The position numbers and the translations under genes were made by a program. A model generated the notes under the pieces. The model did no database searches and was not told where the DNA came from. It worked only from the letters and a program-made list of their open reading frames with translations. A stretch of 64,000 bases of DNA, taken from assembly GCF_026914265.1 (NCBI RefSeq), contig NC_069135.1:434001-498000 (forward strand), written 5' to 3'. Within the stretch, counting starts at the first letter, position 1; the number at the start of each line of letters is the position of its first letter. Below are positions 49,892 through 61,308 of the stretch, one piece after another. The stretch comes from Mya arenaria (Eukaryota > Mollusca > Bivalvia > Myida > Myidae).

Positions 49892-52574
49892 CAATGTTGA
49901 TGAAGGTAAGGGTGGACTCACGATTGTTGCGGAAACCTTTTAAAACTGTGCATTTTGGTCATAGACATTTCCGTATTTCATTCCCAGCTTTGTTTACCTT
50001 GTCAAAACAAAAGTCTGTCATTTCTCTGTTGGAAACGCGTTGCTGAGTGAAAACCAAAAAATGTTGTATCCTTTAAGTTGTTTGCAATACAATTAACCAA
50101 ATCGTTTAATGGAAGTCCGCTTTTTATTTGATTGTTAAAACAAAGGGTTTTGCGGTAACAACAGGTTCAAAAACAAACAATATAAAGGCGTTAGTGGTTT
50201 TATCCTGATATTTAAAATGAATGACTCAAACATTAACGGAACACCTCAGACATGTAAATTTTGTACAATGCATTTATGTCACGAAAAGGCTATTTCGAAA
50301 TCACTTGATAACCAATTTCTTCAGGGTTTAATAGTTTTATTAGGCATGTTTCAAGAAAATTCAGTGAGCGAAAAACATTTTTACGGCGATCAGGAGTAGA
50401 CTTAGAATACTGACTTAATTTGTCAAACCTTCAACGAATCCTGCCATGGATTCCACGCCTCTTTTAAGACCAATTAAAAATCTTAACGAACTAAATACAA
50501 TGTTTGCCTTTAATTAAGTAATTTTGCTTTATTCGGAAATAATAATACAGCCACCAGCCTTCTATACGCTGGATTCAATTTGTATATTTTTCTTTCCTAT
50601 AGCAGGAGCTCAAACTGGATATTATGTCGTATACACAGAAACACAGCTTGTTATCAACAGTTATAAACTTTTCCTTTTTGGAAAATGGGCATTATAACCA
50701 AACACCTAACCTCTGAAAATAACTTCCTACAAAACAACGGTATGTTTTATGTCTTTGGCATTTACACTGTGCAATCAAACGAGGTTTATGTTTAAACTTT
50801 TGGCTACTGAGTCACTGTTTGTAAAATTAAAAGGTGGTTCATTTCTGTGTTATCATTACTTCACAGGAGTGTTTTGCTAATGCTTTCTTTTCATGAATCT
50901 TTGGAAAGAAAATTAATGTGTGGCGTCATTTTGTTAAATTATACAGAAAGTAAATATAAGTTTGATGTTTATTGTTGAAATGTATGTTATATGGCAAAGA
51001 AATTGGGGTTAGGGGATTGCATGCATAATGCAATTTCCGTACATATGTCGAATACTTTTTCAAATGTTAGAAAATATCTTTTCGTCAAATTATGTGTTTT
51101 GGTGGACAGTGACAGCTGAAATAATTTGCAAGAAGACTGACATAGACATGCGTCATATAAGGCGTCTTAGTATGAGGGTGCACAAAATGGCTATTTCTCA
51201 ATACATTTTGGTGATCTCACGCCCTCACGTTGTGTCCTGTTGATTTCAGGTTTTAAAAATATTTTACTAGGAGGTTAAGGCGTTCCAGTGAATAACTATT
51301 TCTAATTTTACAGCTTTATCAGTTTGGGTTTACCTATTGCTCATTGGTAAATGTATGTCTGGTGTATTTTTGCATTGTTTATCTGTATTTAAACGGATTT
51401 TATCTTGTTTCAAGGACGAGTAACATCATTGGAGAATTGTATATGTCAGCAGTTCAGCTCTTTGTGGTTCTTATTTTTATCAAGATCGTATCACCATAAT
51501 TATACAAAGGTACGCTCTTCCGGGTGGATCACAGGCCCTATGGACCTAATAAAACATTACCTGTACTACGGTCCTCATTCGCAACTTATGGCCTTGGTTG
51601 CTTTGTTGGAACAATGCATCTTTAAAATATAATGAAACTTTCAACTTAATACAACGATCTTAGCCTAGTATTTGTTTATTGCAATGTATGTATTATGATA
51701 TTCGGGAATTTTTAAATGTAATTTTAAGAAAATGTCCCCGTGGTGTATTCCGACTGGATTTTTCTTAACTCTTTAGGTCTTTTTGTATCCATCTGATAGC
51801 TTTATTGACATTTTGCTACTTAATTTGAATAATGTCGAAACCTCACTTTTGCATACAATTTGGTACTAGCTTCTTAAAGATTGATTTGGCAACAAAACGT
51901 TTTCCAAAAATTATAAATTACATATATTGATATTTTGTTAAGTGTTTTGAATAATGTGAAACTATATTTTTGCACAAAAGGTATAACAAAACGCATGTTT
52001 CGGGTCACGATTTTTTTTGCAATAAAATTGCATTTGATTATCGTTTACTGCAGGATAACTTTTTTAGCAAATGATATTTCAGAGTTTATAAACAAAGTTA
52101 ACTTTTTATGTAATATAACGATCGAATGTATGATGAAACTCGCATCTGAAGTGTTATGCACGTGTTTTTGTTCAAAGATTGAACTTAAAAGCATGAATAA
52201 ATGGAAAACATTTCGATTAGTTGTATGCTGTCAAATTGTTCGATTGGGGAATATAACACAATTTATCAAATTAAAAATCGTGTACGTGGATTTGGAAAAG
52301 TGTATAAACCTTTTGTTCTTCTTAAAGTATCAAATAAAGACTTTATTGTTTTCAATAATAGCGAGATTACACCGTTTCTTGTGCTTCAAAAACCCATAAA
52401 AACGTTAAAATAGCATTCTAAAAGGGGGGTTTCCTTACAAGGGAAACCCTTATAAAAAGAGTTGAAGCATCTTGTCAACATCTAATAAACACGTAAATCT
52501 AACAAAAGGAAAGGGCATAAAGAAATATTGTTTATGTTGTATATGTATACAAAACGTATGACTTATTCCTTTTC
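49892..52574. other. Spacer between A3 and relic C3, no gene seen
   Basis: 50160-50900 and 50870-51290 match 57110-57750 and 58790-59270 right of A4. 51360-51640 matches 16420-16720. 51930-52520 matches 59380-59690. The 154-codon open frame at 51935-52399 is interrupted in its relative at 59.4 kb and so is not supported as a gene. Confidence 0.55.
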
Positions 52575-53030
52575 ATATACATTGCGGGACACTGGATGAT
52601 GAACAAATCCGTACAGTCCGCACTAGAGGCACTAGGCGACGAAGCTCGTTTGGCAAAGCGTTGTTCACACAAGAGTAAGTCGCTACTTGCCACTGACCTG
52701 TGAGATTCACGCACATGGTAATTTTAAACATTGGTATTATAAGATTTCCCTGTTAACGTGTATGTATGATGCTTGCATGCACATGGTTTAGCAGTAACGG
52801 GTTCAGCTGGAAATGAGACTTTAGATTCCGAATGAATCAACCAGAAATGCCTTATTCATAACATATAACATTGTAAGCATATAATTGACTATGAATGTAC
52901 ATAGAGATTGAGGATATTAATTATGTTTATAACCACTCAATGCTACAGAACTGGTGTTACATGATGTACGTAAGAGAGTGGCCACAGGCATGTCAATATT
53001 TCACCTGGTGTCTTTATAACTATGAAAGAA
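52575..53030 (-). pseudogene. C3: exon relics of a family member
   Basis: 52697-52575 is a decayed exon 3 lacking part of its 3' end. It keeps the CAGTGTCCCGC-type core and the acceptor side. About 52960-53030 is a decayed exon 2, recognisable by the TTACATGATGTACG donor end. Compared with C4, about 155 bases that include the last trace of exon 4 are missing near 52470. No product is possible. Confidence 0.65.
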
Positions 53031-54353
53031 ATAGCTTGTTTCCATACCGCTTTCCATTTTCATAGAATTGCTAGTAACCAAATTATATACTTCTATTTAC
53101 CAACAAAATAAAACAAACTCAAGCACCCGCTGCATTGCTACCGATTATATACAGAAGATCGTTACCTTTTTAGTTAATTAATAATACTTTTGCTGACCAT
53201 GGAGTTTGGATGATAATTGCCCTAGTGGGAATACTAATTACCTGAGGGTTTTATTCCTGAATAATACATATGTTTTGTCATTTGTCAATGATAGTCAATT
53301 ATCGTGCAACATAGGAATTCTGTAAGGTTATATAAGAGACATAACAAATTGGTTTCGAATTGCATTATTTGAAATAAAAACAGCAAACTTATTCTCACGT
53401 GTTGTCGGAATAAGACGGCAATATTTCCTATCTTCAATTATTTCTAGTTTTTACATCGTCTGATTTTGCCGTTCATTTCAGTATGTGAGCACAATGTTAT
53501 TAAGTGTGTTCTCATCACGTCCGCTTCACACAACGGCTTATTTACATCATTCCGTACACAGGCAAGTGACGTCAGCACTTCACACAGGTCAAATAATGCA
53601 CTCGCACCCACCCCCTGTTTCTTCTGTTGGTCTGAATAATACATATGTGTCTATGAAAGAGTTAAAATACTCGATGAGTTCTTACTCAATTTTTCAATGA
53701 CCACGCAAAGGTGAAAAGCCCAATACTACTAATGATTATATTTTGATGGTTGTTAAATAGTATAATGACTTAAAGTAGTATCTTCATGATTAAGTTTTTA
53801 CTTCAGGTCATCTTACTGACCTAGATTACAACCTCATTGACACATTTTCAACGCAAACTCTGACGCACAGAATGTGTATCGATAGAGTGGTATAAGGTGG
53901 ACCTCCTCAAAAAGTGACATTCTTAATAAAACGCATTTCATTTGAGGAAATGTAGGTATCGTTCTAAGTAATGTTCTTGTCCTGTAGCACTGAAGAATAA
54001 TAGTAGCAGAATTCTATAAATACAATGAGGGTATCTTCACGATAGAATGTTTATATGAAAAAAAAATGAATTTCTGAAGAGAAACAATATGTGCAGTGAA
54101 TCGGACGAACGAGATATTTATAAAGTGTGGCCATTTCTTTGTGTTTGTCTCTCGTTAATTGTGTGTTGAACCATGTGATGTAACACAAACTCACATTACG
54201 TTTTACGTTGTTGTGCTTACTAGCCTTCTTGCACCTGTTACAGATTGGCTCAAGTTGATAGTTGATGTGTTCAGCTATTTATTAGAATAATGAAGTACTT
54301 TAAGGATAACCAATTAATGTATTTAATAATAAAATTAAAGGTTTAAATATGCA
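53031..54353. other. Spacer between C3 and A4, partly inserted sequence
   Basis: 53640-54300 matches the left flanks of A3 (46740-47400) and A5 (60636-61170). 53257-53648 holds a separate insertion, listed on its own. Nothing else is recognisable. Confidence 0.55.
53257..53648. mobile_element. 359 bp insert flanked by 17 bp direct repeats
   Basis: CTGAATAATACATATGT occurs at 53257-53273 and again at 53632-53648 as a perfect direct repeat, as expected for a target-site duplication. The ~359 bases between have no counterpart in the matching spacers of A3 and A5. On - they contain an open frame of about 66 codons (53644-53444) that includes CEVLTSLACVRNDV. I do not recognise it. No poly-A is visible at either end. 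It could be a retrocopy fragment or a SINE-like element. Confidence 0.45.
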
Positions 54354-54359
54354 TTTATT
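54354..54359 (-). terminator. Polyadenylation signal AATAAA, gene A4
   Basis: AATAAA on -, about 85 bases after the TAG of A4. Confidence 0.7.
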
Positions 54360-54443
54360 GTAACCAAATGTTGATGGTTCAAGAAAGTGTTCTTTGGTCA
54401 TTGTCCGGTTTAGGGCCACAAATGTCGATGACTTCTCATCTAT

Positions 54444-56749
54444 CTATCCCGATAAGTTTGTCTGTCCAGTGAGTGTGAATGAGGCCAGCTGGGAAGTGCA
54501 AGTCTCAAAGTACTGGTTCCACACGAGACCAGACGGGCACCTCTGGACGAAAGCGTTCCCTTGCAGGTCACACTGGATGAACTTTGTGGGATCGGGGTGG
54601 GAGAAGAACAGTGCCTGGGCGCTGATGGCTTGAGCGGTACACGGGTTCGCGCCGTTCACAAAACCTGCAAATACGCAGTCAATTTGTTATTTAATACAAA
54701 TTGACACAATCTGATGATGTTTTGAAATTAATTGAAATGTATGTAAACAAAGTTGTCCTAAGTCAAATGAAATTTCTATAAGTTAACCGCACCGTTTATG
54801 CTCCTTTATTAAGGATAGCAATTCTGTCTTATCGGATTAAGACCTCGGAGTGTCCAATTACTTATTTCTCTTTTTTCGTAAAACTTGCTTTTAGAAACTA
54901 CCTGTAACAGCAGCCAGATAACCAGGGTTCGCCACACCGCCTTGAAGAGTGTAGATACACGATTGCCTGTTCTGGTCCCAGATGAGCTGGTCCGGGCAGG
55001 TGATCACGCGGGCATTTCCGGCCGCGTCGCACTGGATGAATTGTTTGTTGCTATTCGCAACGGAGAAGAATATCCGGCCTGCTTGGAGGCTCTGTGCTGT
55101 GCATGGACTCGGAATGCCGAGAGAGGCGATGTAGGTCGGCTGGGCTATAATCGCCTATAAAAGTAACGGAAGCTGTACTGTGTGTATGTTTTGGCCAGTT
55201 AATCTTTAATACATGTCTTGTAAGTAATTTTAGTATATGTTCTTCACATTGGAAGAAAAACATAAATCAATCAAGCACAAAAATCACACAAAAAAAAGAA
55301 GAAAGCAGGTTCATAATCAGCAAATTTATATACGTTGTATTTGTACAAACAATATGACTTCGTTCCCGAAAATGAGTAACTATGATATATTGCATTGCAC
55401 AAGTGTTCAATTTTTCTTGTGATTGCTTTTATTGTAGGAAGGAGTTTAGCTTGCCTTTGGAGTAATGCATGAGGATGTTGCCTGGTCATAGAGCTCTCCA
55501 GTGGGACACTGGACAACATACATTCGTTCGTACAGTCCGCATTGGAGAAACTTTGCTGGGTCGCTTGGGTGGGGAAAATTCAGGGCCTGCAGAGCGTTGT
55601 TTACGCAAGGGTTGGTCGCCACCTGCCACTTGCCTATGCGGTCCATGAATGGTAATTGTATATATTAGTGACATTCTAAGATTTAAATTGAAACGTGTAA
55701 ATATGCTGGTTGCACTCATATAATATTAGCAGATAGGTGCTTAGTAGAGTAATTAATTGCAAATACCAAAATAATACTTGTATACCAGAAATGCATTATT
55801 CGTAAAATGTAACCATACTCATATGATTCAAGCATATAAAGTAAATTCAGCTTCCATTGTACACATATAATAAATCAATAAACATACATATTGATGGACG
55901 ACATTGTTTTAGTGTATTACAATCCTATAATACAGTACCGTATACTTACAAGATGTGCGGTAGTGGGTTGATCCAGGCAGGACGATGCTTCGGTCCGCAT
56001 GCTCTATTTCAAAGAAAAGGATTCAAATTAAACACTTACATGTATTCATAATTAGTCAGATAAATCCAACACGGCAGGGCAATTAATATTGGTACTGTTT
56101 TAATAAAAGATTGAATATTCCTTTTTGAACAAAATTAATTTAATTGAAGACTTCTGATTTTGTACAGTATGTTACTAAATAAATAATATAATACAGTATT
56201 ACTACCACGTAAGGACTAGTCAATCAGTCAAATGTTCTAAAGGCACACGGGTGAAAACCAAGCCTCCATTAAGGGAGACACAGGACGCCACAATAACAGT
56301 GAAAGAATCAAATTAGCGTTTTTCTTCAAATTAGGTTACTTTGTAAATCTTTGTTATTTGTTTTTCACAATATCTCAATCTTTCACGTGTACACAACATT
56401 TATCCAGAATAGATATGGAATGAATGCAAAATGGAATGTGTCAGCCTTATTAGAGCTATCACAGCTTGAGAAAAAGGATTCAAACCTAATAACCATGTTA
56501 ACCTAAATTGAATGTATAGGCAACGACCAGATACAGACAACACAAGGAAATAAATCAATGAAAACTGAACAACAAACGTATGATGTAAGATGCACCTTGA
56601 CACAGACATATATCATACATAGCCGAAATACTAGTTTAAATTATGTTTATATGTTTTATACTCTTACCCTGATCAGTGTCCGGCACGGTGGCAGCCTGCA
56701 CAAAACCAAACAAGACTCCTACACACGTGAGAAACAAGACAGAATTCAT
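54444..56749 (-). CDS. A4: secreted protein with three CBM14-like chitin-binding domains
   Basis: Exons 56749-56668, 56003-55950, 55633-55455, 55154-54902 and 54664-54444 (789 nt, 262 aa, stop TAG), with no break seen. The signal peptide is MNSVLFLTCVGVLFGFVQA. The cysteine plan is as in A1 and A3, with CKWQ instead of CQWQ at the start of domain 1 and YFETCTSQ at the last cysteine. Intron 3 has a GC donor (AAAG|gcaagc), whereas A3 and A5 have GT there. Flanked by relics C3 and C4, it is the middle copy of the ~6.9 kb A-C repeats. Secretion is well supported; chitin binding is inferred from the domain family. Confidence 0.87.
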
Positions 56750-56819
56750 TCTGGAGAGGAGGAAATCGAGCAAGATGTCCCGTGTAAAACGAGTGTAGCA
56801 GGCTTAACCGTTTGCAGAT

Positions 56820-56843
56820 CTTTTATACCTACCGTTAAGGAAG
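56820..56843 (-). promoter_or_regulatory. Core promoter with TATA box, gene A4
   Basis: ACGGTAGGTATAAAAG on -, about 72 bases before the ATG. The GTAAACA site is at about 56946-56952. Confidence 0.7.
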
Positions 56844-59736
56844 TGATGTTGATGAAGGTTAGGGTGGAATCACGATTATTGTGGAAACCTTTTAAAATGG
56901 CGCATTTGATCATCATAAACATTTCCGTATTTTCATTACCAGCCTTGTTTACCATGTCAAAATATGTCTGTCATTTCTCTGTTAGAAAAGCATTGTTGAA
57001 TGAAAACTACAAAAGGCTGTATCCTTTATGGTATTTGAAATACAATTAACCAATTAGTTTAATGGTCGTCCGTTTTTATTTGATTGTTGAAACAAAAGTT
57101 TTTGCGGTAGCAACAGGTTCAAAAACACAGAATTTGAAGGCGTTAGTGGTTTTTATCCTACTCGTGATATTTATACTGAATGACTCAAACATTAAAAGAA
57201 CACCTAAGACATGTAATATTTGTTCAATGCAATTATATCACGAAAATGCTATTCCTAAATCACTTAAACCAGTTTCTTCAGGGTTAAATAGTTTTATTAT
57301 GCATGTTTCAAGTAAATTCAGTGAACGAAAAACATTTTTAAGGCGATCAGGGGTAGAATTACAATACTGACTTAATTTGTCAAAGCCTTCCAGAAATCCT
57401 GCCATGGATTCCATGCCTCTTTAAAGACTAATTAATGAACTCAATACTATGGTTGCCTTTAGTTAAGTATTTTAATTTTGCTTTATTCGGAATAATAGTA
57501 CCGCCAAAACCCTTCTAAACGCTGGATTCGTTGTGTAGTTTTCTTTCCTACAAAAGGGTTAGACATTATTTCGTATACACAGAATCGCAGCTTGTTGTCA
57601 ACAGTAATAAACCTTACCTTTTCGAAAAATGGGCATTAAAACCAAACACATTACCTCTGAACATAACTTCCTACAAAACAACGATATGTTTTATGTCTTT
57701 GGCGTTTACACTGTGCAATTAAACGGCCTATTTTTAACTTTTGGCTACTGAGCTTAATTCATTAAAAAAATGAAATAAAAGGCGCTTGCAATCGCAATGA
57801 AATTGGAAAATGAAAAAGTTAACGAGATTTTAAAAAAAAATATTAAAACATACAATTTGGTACAGAGTTTGTATGTGTCACGATGATATTCCTATCAAAA
57901 TGAGTTAAATTTTACTCTATTTCGAAAGTCATTCACAAAAAACACATGAACAATTAGTGCTTACTGTGAGTTTTACAAGACCTTTATGACTAAAAGTAGG
58001 TTAAACAAATGCTGACATCATATGATATAGAGTGTTATGCTAATCCACTGTTTTCAATGCATAACAAAGGCCATGTTTATTGTATAAACTGATTTTGAGT
58101 AATCAGGTCTTTGCTAAACTCTGAGTGGATTCAGGAAATGTCTAGACGGTACGATGCTTTCAATGAAGAGGACATTCAGTTTGTTCAAGTACTTCCGGAA
58201 TATTATAGAACTTTTTTAATTGTTAGAGTCTATCCGTCAGAGTCGTTGTGTAATATATAAACTCATGATTACATAACACATGCATGATTAAGTGACATAA
58301 ACTGGTAAATAGTCAGATACACATTACTATATAGGTGTAAATGTTCTCATAAGGTGGTCATTCTAGCAGATCGCCATATGGGACTCAGGTAAATGATCAT
58401 TCAACGGTCCGAGTCGGACACATATGTCTATACAACAGGTTAAGTTTCCATATTTTTTTGTATATGGTTTCCTCTTAAGTATTAATTTTGAATTTGTCAA
58501 ACAATTAAAAGAAACACAGCATTAATTATGCTCATTCGTATCGTGTAAATAAATTATAAAGGCATACTAAAACAAAAAAGGATATTAATTAATATTGGCT
58601 TTATTTTAGTCCGAAAACTTACTCTACAACTACTGCAGAACTGTTTGTTGGTCAGGCAGTACAATTTGCTTGCATCTTTTTACATGACTTCTAAATACCA
58701 CATCTAAATTATTTCTTAAACGGCTGCTGAAATCAGAGTGTGTAGACATACGATTGTATTGAACAGTTGTAACTATTTATCGAATAAAAAGGGGGTTCAC
58801 TTCTGTGTTTCCTAACTTTACATTAGTGTTTTGCGAATACATGTACTTACTTTTCATTTAATCTCTGGAATGAAAATTTATGTTTGGCGTCTTGTTATTA
58901 AATTATACAGAAAGTGAACATAACTTTCATGTTTATTGTTGAAAGGGTGTGCTATATTGCAAAGAAATTGAAAATGATAATAATTGTATTTGCACACCAT
59001 CATACATTCCTCACATCTGCATACACTCTAATGTTAGAAAATAAACTTTTCGTCGAATTAGGTGATTTGGGTCGAGAGTAACAGAGGAAATAATTTGCAA
59101 GAAGACTGCCGTGTTCACCTATTCATATTGTTTATAAGCAGAAGCTATAAAACAAGTCTTAGTATGAGAGTGCTCAAAAATGACTCCTTTTAAAATCATG
59201 TTGGTGAACTTTCAGGGAAGTTTTTAGAATATTTTACTAGGAGGTTAAGGCGTTTCAGTGAACGAGATGGTGGTTTAATTAAGTCCATCAATCATCTACA
59301 CTAATACACATTTAGTTTAAGAACTATTTATAACATCCACTTAATTGGTATAAGTCAAACTGTTTACAAAACCCTGTTATGATGCCCTGTCATTTAAGTG
59401 TTTATAAACACAATACTTTAAATGTAATATAACGATCAAATACATTATGAAACTCGCATCTAATGAAGTGTTATGCATGTGTTTGTGTTCAAAGATTGAA
59501 CTCAAAGGCATGAACAAATGGAAAACATTTTGATTAGTTGTATGCTGTCAAATTGTTCGATTGGAGAATACATCACAATTTATCAAATTAAAAATTGTAT
59601 GTGTGGATTTTGAAAAGTGTATAAAAATACACCGTTTCGTGGGGTTCAAAAATCAATAAAAAACTTTAAAACAGCATTCTAAAAAATAGGGATATCCTGA
59701 CAGGGGAAACGCTTATAAAAAGACTTGAAGTCAATC
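56844..59736. other. Spacer between A4 and relic C4, no gene seen
   Basis: Matches the A3-C3 spacer but keeps about 1 kb (57755-58790) that is missing there, and lacks the equivalent of 51290-52060. The extra kilobase contains the decayed hairpin near 58380. No coding signal. Confidence 0.55.
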
Positions 59737-60600
59737 GGACAGGGCCAAGAGAGATTGGCTGGATTGTAGGCTAGTTGGGCTATATTATAAACCAAAAAGG
59801 TAAAGGATGTTGTACGGGATGTATGTTCTAGATGTACGTGTTCATATATAGTCAATGATTTATGTTTGTAAGTAATTTCATGGCATCTTTTCAACATCTA
59901 ATAAACAGGTATATCTTTTAAACACAAAAAGAAAGGGCCTAAGGAACATTGTTTATGTTGTATATGTACACAAAACGTATCACTTATTCTCTTTCATATG
60001 CTAATGTTCATTTTCTCACGCGGCTTCGAATTGCTATAAGTAAAGCTAGCCATTGGTATAAGGCAGGATGTTGTTGCTGATTGCAGAGTGCTCCAGCGGG
60101 ACACTGGATAATGAACAAATCCGTACAGTCCGCACTTGAGGAACTAGGCGGCGAAGCTTGTTTGGCGTCCGGAAGTTCAGGCATTGCAAAGCGTTGTTCA
60201 CGCAAGGGTAAGTCGCTACCTGTCACTGACCTGTGAGATTCACTCACATTGTAATTTTAAATATTGGGATTCTAAGATTTCCCTTTTTATGTGTATGTAC
60301 GCTGCTTGCATGTACATGGTATTGGCAGTAACGGGTTCAGCTGGGAATAAGATTTTACATACCGAATGAATTAACCAGAAATGCCTTTTTCATAACTCAT
60401 AACACTAGTCAACTCTTTGCATGGTTATGAGTATATTTAGCTACCATTGCACACAAATGATTGACTATTAATGTACATAGAGATTGAGGAAATCAAGTGT
60501 GTTTATTAAAATTCAAATGTACAGAACTGGGGTTACATGATGTACGGTCTAGAGTGGCTCCAGTCATGTTGATATTTCACCCAGTCTTTATAACTATGAA
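59737..60600 (-). pseudogene. C4: exon relics of a family member
   Basis: 59737-59790 is the 5' end of a decayed exon 4. 60230-60052 is an exon 3 whose full 179-base length and both ends can be traced, but the Trp codon after its start is TGA and other changes break the frame. About 60535-60600 is a decayed exon 2. No exon 5 is seen. It is the best-preserved of the C relics and helps to identify C1 and C3. Confidence 0.7.
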
Positions 60601-61215
60601 AGAAATAACTTGTTTCCATATCGCTTTCCATTTTAGGCCCAATACTACTTATGATTATATTGTGATGACTGTTAAATAATAAAATGACTTAAATTAATAT
60701 CTTCATGATTAAGTTTTTACTTCAGGTCATCTAACTGACTAATATTACATCCTCACTGACACATTATCAACGCAAACTCTGATACACGGAGTGTTTATCG
60801 AGTGAGTGGTATAAGGTGGACCTTTGTCAAAAAGTGACATTCTTAATAAAAGCCATTTCATCTGAGGAAATGTAGGTATCGTTCTAAGTAATGATCTTGT
60901 CCTGTAGTACTGAAGACAAACAGTAGCGGCATTCTATAAATACAATGAGGGTATCTTCACGATAAAATGTTTAAATGAAAGAAAAATGAATTTCTGAAGA
61001 AGAAACAATGTGTGCAGTGAATCGGACGAACGAGATATCTATAAGATATGGCCATTTCTACGTTTAAAGTTGTTATCCTTACTAGTCTTCTTGCACATGT
61101 TACAGATTGGCTCAAATTGATATTTGATGTGTTCAGCTATTTATTAGAATATTGAAAAACTTTAAGGATAACCAATCAATTTATTTTATAATAAGACTAA
61201 AGGTTTAAGTATGCA
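60601..61215. other. Spacer between C4 and A5, no gene seen
   Basis: From about 60636 this matches the left flanks of A3 and A4. The GGTGTGGCC block that forms the 155 bp repeat near A2 is partly deleted here (61040-61075). Confidence 0.55.
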
Positions 61216-61221
61216 TTTATT
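61216..61221 (-). terminator. Polyadenylation signal AATAAA, gene A5
   Basis: AATAAA on -, about 88 bases after the TAG of A5. Confidence 0.7.
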
Positions 61222-61308
61222 GTAACCAAATGTTGATGGTACAAGAAAGTGTTCTTTGGTCGTTGTCCGGTTTAGGGCCACAAATGTCTATAACTTTTCA
61301 AGAACCAC

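Noticed and set aside
51935-52399. 154-codon open frame on + as a gene
   Set aside because: The related block at 59.4 kb has a stop and length changes in the same frame, and there is no recognisable domain.
52427-52449. Hairpin GGGTTTCC / GGAAACCC as an element end
   Set aside because: Equivalent positions in sister blocks (17.63 and 59.69 kb) do not form it, so it is probably chance.
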